Origin: Streptomyces sp. NBC_01591
GTDB taxonomy: Bacteria; Actinomycetota; Actinomycetes; Streptomycetales; Streptomycetaceae
NCBI RefSeq assembly: GCF_035918155.1
Contig: NZ_CP109327.1
Location: 6,324,001-6,388,000 of the forward strand
DNA: 64,000 nucleotides
Reading direction: 5' to 3'
Below, one piece after another: positions 15,983 to 25,654 of the stretch. Numbering within the stretch: the first letter of the stretch is position 1; every line of letters starts with the position of its first letter. The notes under the pieces are model-generated. The model did not search any database. It was not told the DNA's origin and saw nothing but the letters and a program-made list of their open reading frames with translations. The position numbers and the translations under genes are program-made.

Positions 15983-17605
15983 GTGCCGCAGACCGCCGAC
16001 GACATGGACGCCGTCGCGGTGCGTACCTGGTGCTCACTGGCCCTGGAGGCGCTGGGCCGGGAGCGCGAGGCGATCGACGCGATCAACGTGTATCCCGTCG
16101 CCGACGGGGACACCGGGACGAACCTCTATCTGACCGTGGAATCCGCGAACCAGGCCGTCGAGGCGGTCTTCGCCGCCCACGAGACCGGTGGGACCGTGCC
16201 CGTCGCGGCCGACGCGGTACGGGCCATGGCGCACGGCGCCCTGATCGGCGCCCGCGGGAACTCCGGCACGATCCTGGCCCAACTGCTGCGCGGGATGGCG
16301 GGAGTGCTGGCCGTCGGCCATGACGCGGACCATCTGCGCCGGGCACTCGCCGTCGCCGCCGCCGCGGCCCGGCAGGCCGTCGCCCACCCCGTCGAGGGCA
16401 CCGTGCTGACGGTCGCCACCGCGGCCGCCGAAGCCGCCGCGCGCACCGAGGGCGACGCCGGGACCGCGGCGGTCGCACGGGCGGCGTACGAGGGGGCGTG
16501 CACGGCCCTGGAGGCGACCCCCGGACAGCTCGCCGTCCTCGGCCGGGCGGGCGTCGTGGACGCCGGCGGACGGGGCCTGGTGACGGTGCTCGCGGCACTC
16601 GTCGAAGCGGTCTGCGGGCGGGCGCCCGAACGTACCTACGTGGCGGTGCTGCCCACCCTTCCCGTGCCGGACGACTGCGCGGCGGCCGACGCGGAAGGCG
16701 GACCGGCCTTCGAGGTCATCTACCTGCTGGAGGCCACGGACGAGGCGGTGGACCGGCTGCGGACCCGGCTCGACCGGCTCGGCGACTCGCTCGTGGTGGT
16801 GGGCGGCGACGGGCTGTGGAACGTCCATGTGCACGTCGACGACGCGGGCGCGGCCGTGGAGGCCGGGGTCGAGGCGGGGCGGCCGTACCGGATCCGGATC
16901 ACCCACTTCGGCGCGGACCGGGTACACCCCCACGCCGAGCCCGTGCAGCGCGCGGTCGTCGTGGTGGTCCCCGGCGACGGGCTCCGCGGCCTGTGCAAGG
17001 AGGCCGGGGCCACTACGGTCCTGGCCCGCCCCGGGGAGCCGCCGGCCAGCGGCGAACTGGTCGACGCGATCCGCCGGGCGCACGCCCGCGAGGTGGTCCT
17101 GCTGCCCAACGACGCGGAGTTGCGCCACACCGCCGCGGCCGCCGCCGAACAGGCCCGCGCGGAGGGCGTCCGGGTCGCCCTGATCCCGACCAGGGCCGCC
17201 GTCCAGGGCATCGCGGCCCTCGCCGTCCACGAACCCGACCGCAGCTTCGACGAGGACGTGGTGGCGATGACCGCCGCCGCCGGTGCCACCCGCTACGCCG
17301 AACTCGCCGTCGCCGAACGGCAGTCCTGGACCATGGCGGGCATCTGCCAGGCCGGCGACATCCTGGGCCTGATCGACGGCGACGTCGCGGTCATCGGCGA
17401 GGACGTACCGCAGACGGCCCGCGACGTACTGGACCGCATGCTGGCGGCGGGCGGCGAACTGGTCACCCTGGTCCTGGGCGAGGACGTCCCCGACAGCCTC
17501 GCGGACGCGCTGGAGGAGCACGTGCGCGAGGGCTATCTGGCGGTGGACACGGTGGTGTACCGGGGCGGCCACCAGCGCGCTCCGCTGCTCATCGGGGTGG
17601 AGTAG
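15983..17605 (+). CDS. DAK2/DegV-like protein, FakA (YloV) family
   Basis: 540-residue cytoplasmic protein with the two-part structure of fatty acid kinase FakA. The N-terminal DAK2 domain (about residues 5-200) contains INVYPVADGDTGTNLYLT, whose Asp residues bind Mg-ATP, and ARGNSGTILAQLLRGM. The C-terminal half is the DegV-like FakA_C region (TRYAELAVAERQSWTMAGIC, IDGDVAVIGEDV). Families of this type phosphorylate fatty acids held by a FakB protein; no fakB is adjacent here. The GTG at 15983 with GAGGAGGGCC upstream is chosen over an ATG at 15857. It lies about 1.7 kb downstream of thiD and 5 kb before recG. Confidence 0.85.
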   Translation: MPQTADDMDAVAVRTWCSLALEALGREREAIDAINVYPVADGDTGTNLYLTVESANQAVEAVFAAHETGGTVPVAADAVRAMAHGALIGARGNSGTILAQLLRGMAGVLAVGHDADHLRRALAVAAAAARQAVAHPVEGTVLTVATAAAEAAARTEGDAGTAAVARAAYEGACTALEATPGQLAVLGRAGVVDAGGRGLVTVLAALVEAVCGRAPERTYVAVLPTLPVPDDCAAADAEGGPAFEVIYLLEATDEAVDRLRTRLDRLGDSLVVVGGDGLWNVHVHVDDAGAAVEAGVEAGRPYRIRITHFGADRVHPHAEPVQRAVVVVVPGDGLRGLCKEAGATTVLARPGEPPASGELVDAIRRAHAREVVLLPNDAELRHTAAAAAEQARAEGVRVALIPTRAAVQGIAALAVHEPDRSFDEDVVAMTAAAGATRYAELAVAERQSWTMAGICQAGDILGLIDGDVAVIGEDVPQTARDVLDRMLAAGGELVTLVLGEDVPDSLADALEEHVREGYLAVDTVVYRGGHQRAPLLIGVE

Positions 17606-17639
17606 CGGAGCTGCCTCAGAGGTAGCGGAGCTGCCTCAG
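17602..17639. repeat. 18-bp direct repeat over two convergent stop codons
   Basis: An 18-base word (GTAGCGGAGCTGCCTCAG) occurs at 17602-17619 and 17622-17639. The first copy contains the TAG stop of the DAK2 gene; the second supplies the TGA stop of the TPR gene on the other strand. Confidence 0.85.
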
Positions 17640-20596
17640 GCGCCGGACGGGCCGGTTCTCCTGTCCACGTGGTCCAGCAGCGACGCGGCCTCCGCACGGC
17701 GCTCCTCGCCCGTCTCGTCCGGCTCCCCGGCCCCGTGGATCTCCAGCACCCTCCGGGCCCGCTCCCGGGCCGCGTCCGGACGGCCCAGGTCGGCCTCCAG
17801 CCAGGCGGCCATCAGCTCGGCGGCCGTGCGCAGACCGACGAAACCGGCGCCCGCCTCCGTGAACCCCGCGACCGCCCGGTCCACGTACCCGAGGGCCTCC
17901 TCGTACTCCGGCGCCTCGCCCGGCTCGCCCTGGCAGACATGGGCGATCAGCTCGCCGGTCTGGCGGTGGGTGTCCGCGAGCTCCGCGAGCAGCCGGGGCG
18001 CCTCGTCCGCCGGGTTGGAGGACAGTGCCGTCTCGCACTCGCGCGCGGCCGCCGCCATGAACGCCCGTGCCGCCCGGGGGCCCGGCTGCCCCTCCCGGAT
18101 CGCGATCCAGGCCCGCACCCGCAGCGTCCGCACCAGCGCCGGGACATCGCCCAGCTCGCGCCACAACTCCCCGGCCCGTGCGTACGCCAGCTCCGCCTGC
18201 GGGTCCAGGTCGGCCCGGTAGAGCGCCTGCGCGGCCAGATTCGCGAGCATCGCGTGGTCGTGCTGCTCGGGCCAGCCGCGCGCGATGTCCGCCGCCTTCA
18301 GCCAGTGCTCGGCCGCCTCGCGCGGCTCGTGCAGCGCCGTGAGCGCGTCGCCGAGCCACCACAGCGTCTGTACGACCGTGCCGTCGCCGTGTTCCTCGGC
18401 CGTGATGTCGGGCAGCACGGCCTCCAGCACCGCGGCCGCCTCCGCAGCCCGGTCCAGCCGGAGCAGCCAGCCGCCGAGCTGATGACGGGCATGGGCCCCG
18501 ATCGTCGCGCTCTCGCCCGACTCGTCCGCCCAGTGCGCGGCATCCAGCGCCTGCTCGGTCGCCTCGGCGAACTGCCCCGTGCCGGCGAGGATTTCGGCGA
18601 GCCGCAGATGCAGCCGGGCCCGCCCGCGCGCCGGGACGAACGCCGCCCCGTGCTCCAGCGCGGCCCGCGCCGCGCCCTCCGCCCGCTCGTACTCCTCCAG
18701 TTGAGCGGCGAGCCCGGACGTCTTGGCCTCGTACTCGACCGCGTACCAGGACAGCCCGGCGTCATTGGTCTCGGCGGCGGCCCGCTCGTACCGCTCCAGC
18801 GCGCCGTGCGGGTCGCCCCGGTACGCCGCGACATCGCCGAGCAGATCCAGCGCCTCCGCGATCCGGGTGGCCACTCCGGCCTCCGCGCGTAGCGGTTCGG
18901 TGAACGCGAGCAGCTCCCGCGCCCCCTGTTCGAGACCGGTGACGGCCGACTCGGCGGCCGCCTCGTCCGGGGCGTCCTGCACCAGCCGGCCGAGGATGCG
19001 GGCCCGGCACACCAGCACGGCGCTCGCCTGGCGGGCGGTGGCCGCGTCGTCGGCGTACAGGGCCAGGGCCCGGTCCACGACCGGCGCGATCCCGGCCAGG
19101 GCCTCGTCCGCCCCGCCGGGCTCCAGCGCGCGGGCGTACGCGGCCCGGCCCGCCGCTGCGGCGGCCTCGCCCGGGTCGCCCGCGGCCTCGTAGAGACCGG
19201 CGGCGGCCTCGAAGGCCGCCATCGCCTCGGCCGGCGGCAGCGAGCCGTACATCGCCCGGTGGTCCTCGACGCACGCGCGGTCGTGGTCCGACAGCCCGGC
19301 CGCGGCGCCGTCCGGCTCGGCGATCCGGCGGGCGACGGCTTCCCAGGCGGGCCCCGCCTCCGGGCGCTGGGCGTCGGAGAGGCGGTGCGCCTCGGCCAGC
19401 AGACCGGTCAGGCCGAGCGGTGCCTCCGCCGGTGCCCCGGGCACCGGCGCCGGGGTGGCGTCCGGCTTCCGGTCCGGGGCGGCCAGCCGCACGGCCCGTA
19501 CGCCGAGCGGCAGCCGGTCCACCAGCGGCCGGCGGTCCAGACGTTCCCGCACCTGCGTGCCGACCTGGGCGGTGCCATTGCGCTCGTCGAACCGGGCGGC
19601 CAGCTCCAGCGCCCGCGCACGGGCGTGTGCCGCCAGCGAGGACGCGGTCCAGTCCGTCCCGGCGGGCCCCGGCACCGACTGCCCGCCGTGGCCGAGCGAG
19701 GTCAGCCGGTCCATCAGCAGTGCCGTGACGGCCAGGTAGTCCATCAGACTGCCGGGGTTCCCGCTGTCGGTGAAGTACGCGGGCCGCTCGGCGATGATCT
19801 CCAGGGCGCGGGCCTCGTTGCCGGTCAGCGCACAGAACTCGATGTGCTGCGCGGCCGCGTTCCGCATGCTCTCCATCGACCGGACCATCCGGTACCCGCG
19901 CAGATGATGGGCACGGGCCTGCTCGGACCGGCCGGTCCGCAGCAGCGGAACGAGCGAGGCCGCCAGCACGGCGTGCGGCTCATGGGCGCAGGTGTGCTCA
20001 CCGCCCAGCACCGGTGCCCAGGTCTCCAGCGCCTCGGTGTCCAGGCCGCGCTGCGCCTGCCAGCTGCCCTGTTCGTGCAGCTCACAGGCGTGGCAGTTGG
20101 CCATGCGGTCGCGGTCGGCCGCCTGCCAGGCGGCGTACGCCCGCTCGGCACGCGGCAGATCGCCCAGGTGGCGGGCGATCTCCAGCTCGCCCTGGCACAC
20201 GGCACGCTCGGAGTGACCGGCGAGCCGGTAGCGGTACTCCATCTCGCTCTGCCACTTTTCGATGGCGGCGAGCGGGATGTGCGGCTGGTCGACCATGGAG
20301 CTGGAGACCCACTTGAACATCCAGAACAGGTGGTGGGTCATGAAGTCGCTGAAATCGCCGGGCTGTTCGTCCCACATGCGCAGAAGCCGCGCGAAGGGCA
20401 CGAACATCTTGTCCTTCTCGGAGCTGTAGTTGTAGACCTGCAGCTGGTGTGTGAGCGCCTCGATGACCAGGGCGGCGTCCCCGGTCTGTTCGGCCTCCGC
20501 CAGCAGCCGCTCCGCGCGGGCGTTGCGCGCGGGACCCTCCGGCTCCCCGTCGTTCTCCCGCAGGGCCTGGCGGATCGTGGTGATGTCGGGGCTCAT
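17636..20596 (-). CDS. Large TPR-repeat protein coupled to Hsp90 paralogue
   Basis: 986-residue, Ala/Leu/Glu-rich, almost wholly helical protein. The C-terminal two thirds read as tandem tetratricopeptide-type helical hairpins (for example GDPGEAAAAAGRAAYARAL, DRAAEAAAVLEAVLPDI, DLDPQAELAYARAGELWREL). The N-terminal third has a tryptophan-rich segment (THHLFWMFKWVSSSM, about 87-101) and a Cys/His cluster: C168, C171, H174 and H201, C203, H205, H208. No signal peptide or membrane helix is seen. The ATG at 20596 has AGGAGG upstream and overlaps the stop of the Hsp90-like gene by 4 bases (ATGA), so the two are translationally coupled. It is probably a scaffold or client adaptor for that chaperone. 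I know no named family member. Confidence 0.85.
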   Translation of the reverse strand: MSPDITTIRQALRENDGEPEGPARNARAERLLAEAEQTGDAALVIEALTHQLQVYNYSSEKDKMFVPFARLLRMWDEQPGDFSDFMTHHLFWMFKWVSSSMVDQPHIPLAAIEKWQSEMEYRYRLAGHSERAVCQGELEIARHLGDLPRAERAYAAWQAADRDRMANCHACELHEQGSWQAQRGLDTEALETWAPVLGGEHTCAHEPHAVLAASLVPLLRTGRSEQARAHHLRGYRMVRSMESMRNAAAQHIEFCALTGNEARALEIIAERPAYFTDSGNPGSLMDYLAVTALLMDRLTSLGHGGQSVPGPAGTDWTASSLAAHARARALELAARFDERNGTAQVGTQVRERLDRRPLVDRLPLGVRAVRLAAPDRKPDATPAPVPGAPAEAPLGLTGLLAEAHRLSDAQRPEAGPAWEAVARRIAEPDGAAAGLSDHDRACVEDHRAMYGSLPPAEAMAAFEAAAGLYEAAGDPGEAAAAAGRAAYARALEPGGADEALAGIAPVVDRALALYADDAATARQASAVLVCRARILGRLVQDAPDEAAAESAVTGLEQGARELLAFTEPLRAEAGVATRIAEALDLLGDVAAYRGDPHGALERYERAAAETNDAGLSWYAVEYEAKTSGLAAQLEEYERAEGAARAALEHGAAFVPARGRARLHLRLAEILAGTGQFAEATEQALDAAHWADESGESATIGAHARHQLGGWLLRLDRAAEAAAVLEAVLPDITAEEHGDGTVVQTLWWLGDALTALHEPREAAEHWLKAADIARGWPEQHDHAMLANLAAQALYRADLDPQAELAYARAGELWRELGDVPALVRTLRVRAWIAIREGQPGPRAARAFMAAAARECETALSSNPADEAPRLLAELADTHRQTGELIAHVCQGEPGEAPEYEEALGYVDRAVAGFTEAGAGFVGLRTAAELMAAWLEADLGRPDAARERARRVLEIHGAGEPDETGEERRAEAASLLDHVDRRTGPSGA

Positions 20597-22482
20597 CGGC
20601 CGTCCTCCTGGGGGTCCGCGGGGGAGTGTCCTGGTACTGCGGGATGCGTGGCCCACTCCAGCAGGCCGATGAACGCCCGGTTCAGCAGCGCCGAGTCGGC
20701 CGGCCGCAGCGGGCGCTGCGCCATCAGCAACGCCTGCCCGTACAGCGCCTCCGTCGCGGTCGCGGCCAGCTCCGGGGAGTCCAGCGAACTGATCCGCCGG
20801 ATCAGTGGATTGAGGTGGTTCAGTACGAGCCGGGCGCGCGGCGCACTGCCGCGCAGCGAGCCGAGAATGCCCGCCCACAGCTCGTCGGCCTGCCCCTCCG
20901 CGTCGGCGCGGGCCTGCTCGTGGCGGGCCGCCCGGTCGTCGAGATGCAGCGCGGGCACGGTCAGCGGATGGAAGGCGCGCAGTGCCACGTCGCAGCCCAG
21001 CGGGTCCAGCCTGGCGCGGGCCGCCGCCAGGAACGCGCCGAGCGCCAGCTCCTGCGCCGGATCGACGGAGTCCAGATGCGCGGTGACGGTGTCGGCGTCC
21101 AGCTCGGCGACCACCGTCCCGGGCCGGACCGACGGCAGCCGCTCGACCAGCTCGCTGTCGTACGTGTAGCCGCCGTTGACCACCCCGATGCCCTGCGCGG
21201 AGGCGATCGGCGCGACCTGCCGGTACTCCTCCACGGTCCGCGTGAAGTGCACCACCGGATGGCGCCGGGCGAACTCCTCCAGCGACAGCCGCCCGTCCGT
21301 CGTCTCGAACGGCAGCCACGGCAGCATCGTGCGCAGCATGGCGCCGTCGTGCCGGGCGAGCGACTTCACCCCCAGGTGGTGCACGGAGAGGAACTCCGCC
21401 AGCCGCTCCGGATCACCCGCGGCGAGCCCGGTGAGCCACTGCCTGATCCGGTCGCCGAGCGCCTCCCGCACGGCCGCCAGGGTCTCGTCCGCGTACAGCG
21501 CCTCCCGCGAGGCGGTGGGCCGCAGACTGTCCGTGTCGATGACACAGCGCACGAAGAACGCCCAGTCGGGCAGCAGTTCGTCGGCCCGGTCGGTCAGCAG
21601 CATCCCCTTCAGATGCACCCGGTGGCCGGCCCGCTGCGCCGGACTCACGGCGGACGGCAGTACGTAGGCGACGCCGCGGATCCCGGCGAGCGGCAGATCC
21701 AGGTCGATCGCGTCGAGCGGCGCGAAGCCGAACTGCTCGTGGCAGTGGCGGGCGAGCGCCACCCGTCGCGCCGCCGGGCTCGGATACGGGCGGTCCCACG
21801 GCGCCGGCAGATCGGTGACCGGCGACTCGCCCACCCGTACGTCGTAGGGCAGCAGCGAGCCGAAGTCACGGGCGAGGGAGCGCACCCGCTCCTCGGTGAG
21901 CCACTCCCCGCTGCCGGGCCGTGCGGTCAGGTGCACGGTGGTGCCCGGCTCCGGCCGTGCGTCGTCGGGCAGCGTACGGACGGTGTACGAACCGTCGTCG
22001 CGGGCGCGCCACTCCACGGGCGGCGATCCGGGCGTACGCGCCGAACGGCTCACCACCCGGATCTCGGCCGCGACGACGAAGCACGCCAGCAGCCCGATGC
22101 CGAACTGGCCGAGGAACTCGGCGCGGGCCGAGGCCAGCCCTTCCGCCCCGTCGCGCTTGGAACTGCGGCCGATCGTCGCGAGCAGGCTGTGCACATCGGT
22201 CTCGGTCAGACCGATCCCGCTGTCCTCGACCCGGAGCCGCCCGCCGTCCGCGTGCAGCCGTACCAGGGCGGGCGCGTCCGGCTGCTCGGCGCGGCGGGCC
22301 GTGATGGCGTCCACGGCGTTCTGCAGCAGCTCGCGGAGATAGACCCGCGGGGAGGAGTAGAGGTGGTGGGAGAGAAGGTCGACCAGTCCGCGCAGATCCA
22401 CCTGGAAGGTGTGCGGCGACCGGCCGGAGGAGGGCTCGGTGTGTTCGGGGGACGCGGAATTCGCTGAGGTCTCAGATGTCAT
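20593..22482 (-). CDS. Hsp90-family chaperone paralogue (HtpG-like)
   Basis: 629-residue GHKL ATPase of the Hsp90 family. The N-terminal ATP site has the catalytic Glu and metal Asn in ELLQNAVDAI (E51, N55), the nucleotide Asp in VEDSGIG (D87) and the lid LGQFGIGLLACF (124-135). The middle domain retains the catalytic-loop Arg in TASRE (R326). A C-terminal dimerisation region (LNHLNPLIRRISSLDSPELA) is present. It diverges from standard HtpG: ELLQNAVDAI replaces ELISNASDA, the first about 22 residues are an unrelated Ser/Pro-rich lead, and the middle domain is compact. The ATG at 22482 is chosen because homology starts soon after (HTFQVDLRGLVDLLSHHLYS). It is divergent from recG and coupled to the TPR gene. 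Confidence 0.9.
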   Translation of the reverse strand: MTSETSANSASPEHTEPSSGRSPHTFQVDLRGLVDLLSHHLYSSPRVYLRELLQNAVDAITARRAEQPDAPALVRLHADGGRLRVEDSGIGLTETDVHSLLATIGRSSKRDGAEGLASARAEFLGQFGIGLLACFVVAAEIRVVSRSARTPGSPPVEWRARDDGSYTVRTLPDDARPEPGTTVHLTARPGSGEWLTEERVRSLARDFGSLLPYDVRVGESPVTDLPAPWDRPYPSPAARRVALARHCHEQFGFAPLDAIDLDLPLAGIRGVAYVLPSAVSPAQRAGHRVHLKGMLLTDRADELLPDWAFFVRCVIDTDSLRPTASREALYADETLAAVREALGDRIRQWLTGLAAGDPERLAEFLSVHHLGVKSLARHDGAMLRTMLPWLPFETTDGRLSLEEFARRHPVVHFTRTVEEYRQVAPIASAQGIGVVNGGYTYDSELVERLPSVRPGTVVAELDADTVTAHLDSVDPAQELALGAFLAAARARLDPLGCDVALRAFHPLTVPALHLDDRAARHEQARADAEGQADELWAGILGSLRGSAPRARLVLNHLNPLIRRISSLDSPELAATATEALYGQALLMAQRPLRPADSALLNRAFIGLLEWATHPAVPGHSPADPQEDGR

Positions 22483-22678
22483 CGTCGCAGCGCCGGTGGG
22501 GGGACCTGTGCCTCGCCCGGCGAGACACTTGCGACAGCGCGGGTCGGGCGATCCCTGCGGAGGTGATCGCGAGCCGGAAGCGTGGGAGCCGATCCTAGGT
22601 GCGTGGCGACGATTCTGACCAGGGGATTCCCGGGTTCCGGGTGGTGCCCGCCGACATCTGTCAGTGGTGTGGTGTGCA

Positions 22679-24904
22679 ATGGATCGCGTGTCTGCGTTCG
22701 ATGAACCCCTCAAGAAGCTGCTCGGCGGAGCCACCGCGAAGGTGATGGCCGAGCACCTCGACCTGCACACCGTCGGTGATCTGCTCCACCACTACCCGCG
22801 GCGGTACGAGGAGCGCGGCCGGCTCACGGCGCTGGCCGACCTCCCGCTGGACGAGCACGTGACGGTGGTCGCCCAGGTCGCCGACGCACGCGTCCTGATG
22901 TTCAACAACGGCCGCGGCAAGCGCCTCGAAGTGACCCTCACCGACGGCAACGGCCACCTCCAGCTGGTCTTCTTCGGCCATGGCGTCCACAAGCCGCACA
23001 AGGAGCTGCTGCCGGGCCGGCGGGCGATGTTCGCGGGCAAGGTCTCCGTCTTCAACCGGAAGATGCAGCTGGCCCACCCCACGTACCAGCTGCTGGACGC
23101 TGCGGACACCGACGAGGCCACGGAGGCGGTGGACGCCTTCGCCGGGCGGCTGCTGCCGATCTACCCGGCCTGCAAGCAGCTGGACTCGTGGCGGATCGCC
23201 AAGGCCGTCGACACGGTGCTGCCCAGCGCGCAGGAGGCCGTCGACCCGCTGCCGCCGAGCCTGCGCGAGGGGCGCGGGTTCACCGCGCTCCCCGAGGCGC
23301 TGCTGAAGGTCCACCGCCCGCAGACCAAGGCGGACATCGCCGAGGCCAGGGACCGCCTGAAGTGGGACGAGGCCTTCGTCCTCCAGGTCGCGCTGGCCCG
23401 CCGCAGGTATGCCGACACCCAGCTCCCGGCCGTGGCCCGCAGACCCACCGCCGGCGGGCTGCTCGACGCCTTCGACGCCAAGCTCCCCTTCACCCTCACC
23501 GACGGACAGCAGAAGGTCTCCAAGGAGATCTTCGACGACCTCGCGACCGAACACCCGATGCACCGGCTCCTCCAGGGAGAGGTCGGTTCCGGCAAGACCA
23601 TGGTCGCCCTGCGCGCCATGCTCGGCGTCGTCGACGCGGGCGGGCAGGCCGCCATGCTCGCGCCCACCGAAGTGCTCGCCCAGCAGCACCACCGCTCGAT
23701 CACGGAAATGATGGGGGAGCTGGCCGAGGGCGGCATGCTGGGCGGCTCCGAGCAGGGGACCAAGGTGGTGCTGCTCACCGGTTCGATGGGCGTCGCGGCC
23801 CGCCGCCAGGCGCTTCTCGACCTCGTCACCGGCGAGGCCGGGATCGTGATCGGCACCCATGCCCTGATCGAGGACAAGGTGCAGTTCCACGACCTGGGCC
23901 TGGTCGTCGTCGACGAACAGCACCGCTTCGGGGTGGAGCAGCGCGACGCCCTGCGCTCCAAGGGGAACTCCCAGGGGGAAAAGAGGCCGCCGCATCTGCT
24001 GGTCATGACGGCCACTCCCATTCCCCGTACGGTCGCCATGACCGTCTTCGGCGACCTGGAGACCTCCGTACTGGACCAGCTCCCGGCCGGCCGCTCCCCG
24101 ATCGCCAGCCACGTCGTCCCCGCCAAGGACAAGCCGCACTTCCTCAGCCGCGCCTGGGAACGGGTGCGGGAGGAAGTGGAGAACGGACACCAGGCGTACG
24201 TGGTCTGCCCCCGCATCGGCGACGACGCCGACGACGAGGCGGCGGGGAAGAAAGCGAAGAAGAAGGAGCCCGAGGACGACGGCGAGAAGCGCCCGCCGCT
24301 CGCCGTGCTGGAGATCGCCGAACAGCTCGCCAAGGGCCCCCTGGCCGGTCTGCGCGTCGAGGTGCTGCACGGCAGGATGAATCCGGACGACAAGGACGAC
24401 GTGATGCGCCGCTTCGCCGCGGGCGACGTCGACGTACTGGTCGCCACCACCGTCATCGAGGTCGGCGTCAACGTCCCCAACGCCACCGCCATGGTGATCA
24501 TGGACGCCGACCGCTTCGGGGTCTCCCAGCTGCACCAGCTGCGCGGCCGGGTCGGCCGGGGCTCCGCCCCCGGACTCTGCCTGCTGGTCAGCGAGGCCCA
24601 CGAGGCCAGTCCCGCCCGCGCCCGCCTCTCCGCCGTCGCCGCCACCCTCGACGGCTTCGAACTCTCCCGGATCGACCTCGAACAGCGCCGCGAGGGCGAT
24701 GTCCTCGGCCAGGCCCAGTCCGGGGTCCGCTCCTCGCTGCGGATGCTCACCGTCATCGACGACGAGGAGGTCATCGCCGCCGCGCGGGAGGAGGCCGTCG
24801 CGATCGTCGCCGCCGACCCGGAGCTCGAACACCTGCCGGAGCTGCGGATCGCGCTGGACGCGCTGCTCGACAAGGAGCGGGAGCAGTACCTCGACAAGGG
24901 CTGA
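22679..24904 (+). CDS. recG: ATP-dependent DNA helicase RecG
   Basis: Remodels stalled replication forks and Holliday junctions; 741 residues. The N-terminal wedge/OB-fold domain (HHYPRRYEERGRLTALADL, VVAQVADARV) is followed by superfamily 2 helicase motifs: Walker A GEVGSGKTMVALRAML, DEQH box VVDEQHRFGVEQR, TATPIPRT, and motif VI QLRGRVGRG. A charged insertion rich in Lys/Glu/Asp (about residues 517-540) is found between helicase lobes, as in other actinobacterial RecG proteins. The ATG at 22679 is used; a GTG three codons later (22688) is equally possible because no clear ribosome-binding site is seen. Confidence 0.96.
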   Translation: MDRVSAFDEPLKKLLGGATAKVMAEHLDLHTVGDLLHHYPRRYEERGRLTALADLPLDEHVTVVAQVADARVLMFNNGRGKRLEVTLTDGNGHLQLVFFGHGVHKPHKELLPGRRAMFAGKVSVFNRKMQLAHPTYQLLDAADTDEATEAVDAFAGRLLPIYPACKQLDSWRIAKAVDTVLPSAQEAVDPLPPSLREGRGFTALPEALLKVHRPQTKADIAEARDRLKWDEAFVLQVALARRRYADTQLPAVARRPTAGGLLDAFDAKLPFTLTDGQQKVSKEIFDDLATEHPMHRLLQGEVGSGKTMVALRAMLGVVDAGGQAAMLAPTEVLAQQHHRSITEMMGELAEGGMLGGSEQGTKVVLLTGSMGVAARRQALLDLVTGEAGIVIGTHALIEDKVQFHDLGLVVVDEQHRFGVEQRDALRSKGNSQGEKRPPHLLVMTATPIPRTVAMTVFGDLETSVLDQLPAGRSPIASHVVPAKDKPHFLSRAWERVREEVENGHQAYVVCPRIGDDADDEAAGKKAKKKEPEDDGEKRPPLAVLEIAEQLAKGPLAGLRVEVLHGRMNPDDKDDVMRRFAAGDVDVLVATTVIEVGVNVPNATAMVIMDADRFGVSQLHQLRGRVGRGSAPGLCLLVSEAHEASPARARLSAVAATLDGFELSRIDLEQRREGDVLGQAQSGVRSSLRMLTVIDDEEVIAAAREEAVAIVAADPELEHLPELRIALDALLDKEREQYLDKG

Positions 24905-25043
24905 CCCCCGGGACTTGCGGGGATGCCGACAGGACCTGCGGGGGCGCCGGGTGCGCGGGCCCGATCAGCCACGACGCCATATCGTGGGTGGCACGGCGCC
25001 GCGGCACCCCGCGGGCCGCCCACGAACGGAGGACCAGACACCC

Positions 25044-25628
25044 ATGACCCGCGTGATCGCCGGCTCGGCCGGCGGACGCCGCCTGGCCGTTCCGCCCGGC
25101 ACCGGCACCCGCCCCACCTCCGACCGTGCACGCGAGGGCCTCTTCTCCACCTGGGAAGCCCTCCTCGGCAGCCTGGAGGGCACCCGTATCGCCGATCTGT
25201 ACGCGGGGTCCGGGGCCGTCGGCCTGGAGGCGCTCTCCCGGGGCGCGGTGCACGCCCTGCTCGTCGAGGCCGACGCCAAGGCCGTCCGCATCGTCCGGGA
25301 CAACGTCCGCACCCTCGGCCTGCCCGGCGCCGAGGTCCGCACCGGCAGAGCCGAACAGGTCGTGACGGGACCGGCACCGGCCCAGCCGTACGACGTGGTG
25401 TTCCTGGACCCGCCGTACGCCGTCACCGACGACGATCTTGGCGAGATACTGCTCACACTCCGTGCCCAGGGCTGGCTCACGGCCGACGCCCTCGTCACCG
25501 TGGAACGCAGCACCAGAGGCGGAGAATTCGGCTGGCCCGAGGGATTCGAACCATTGCGGGCCCGCCGTTACGGCGAAGGAACGCTTTGGTACGGTCGCGC
25601 CGCCTCTACGTGCGAAGACGCACGATGA
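25044..25628 (+). CDS. rsmD: 16S rRNA (guanine(966)-N2)-methyltransferase
   Basis: Methylates G966 in the 30S subunit; 194 residues. [19 protein letters not shown] is the typical N-terminus, [18 protein letters not shown] binds S-adenosylmethionine and VVFLDPPYA is the catalytic (D/N)PPY motif. The ATG at 25044 has GGAGG upstream. coaD follows at once, a pairing common in bacteria. Confidence 0.96.
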   Translation: MTRVIAGSAGGRRLAVPPGTGTRPTSDRAREGLFSTWEALLGSLEGTRIADLYAGSGAVGLEALSRGAVHALLVEADAKAVRIVRDNVRTLGLPGAEVRTGRAEQVVTGPAPAQPYDVVFLDPPYAVTDDDLGEILLTLRAQGWLTADALVTVERSTRGGEFGWPEGFEPLRARRYGEGTLWYGRAASTCEDAR

Positions 25629-25654
25629 CCGCACCGGAGAGCGAGGGAACCAAG

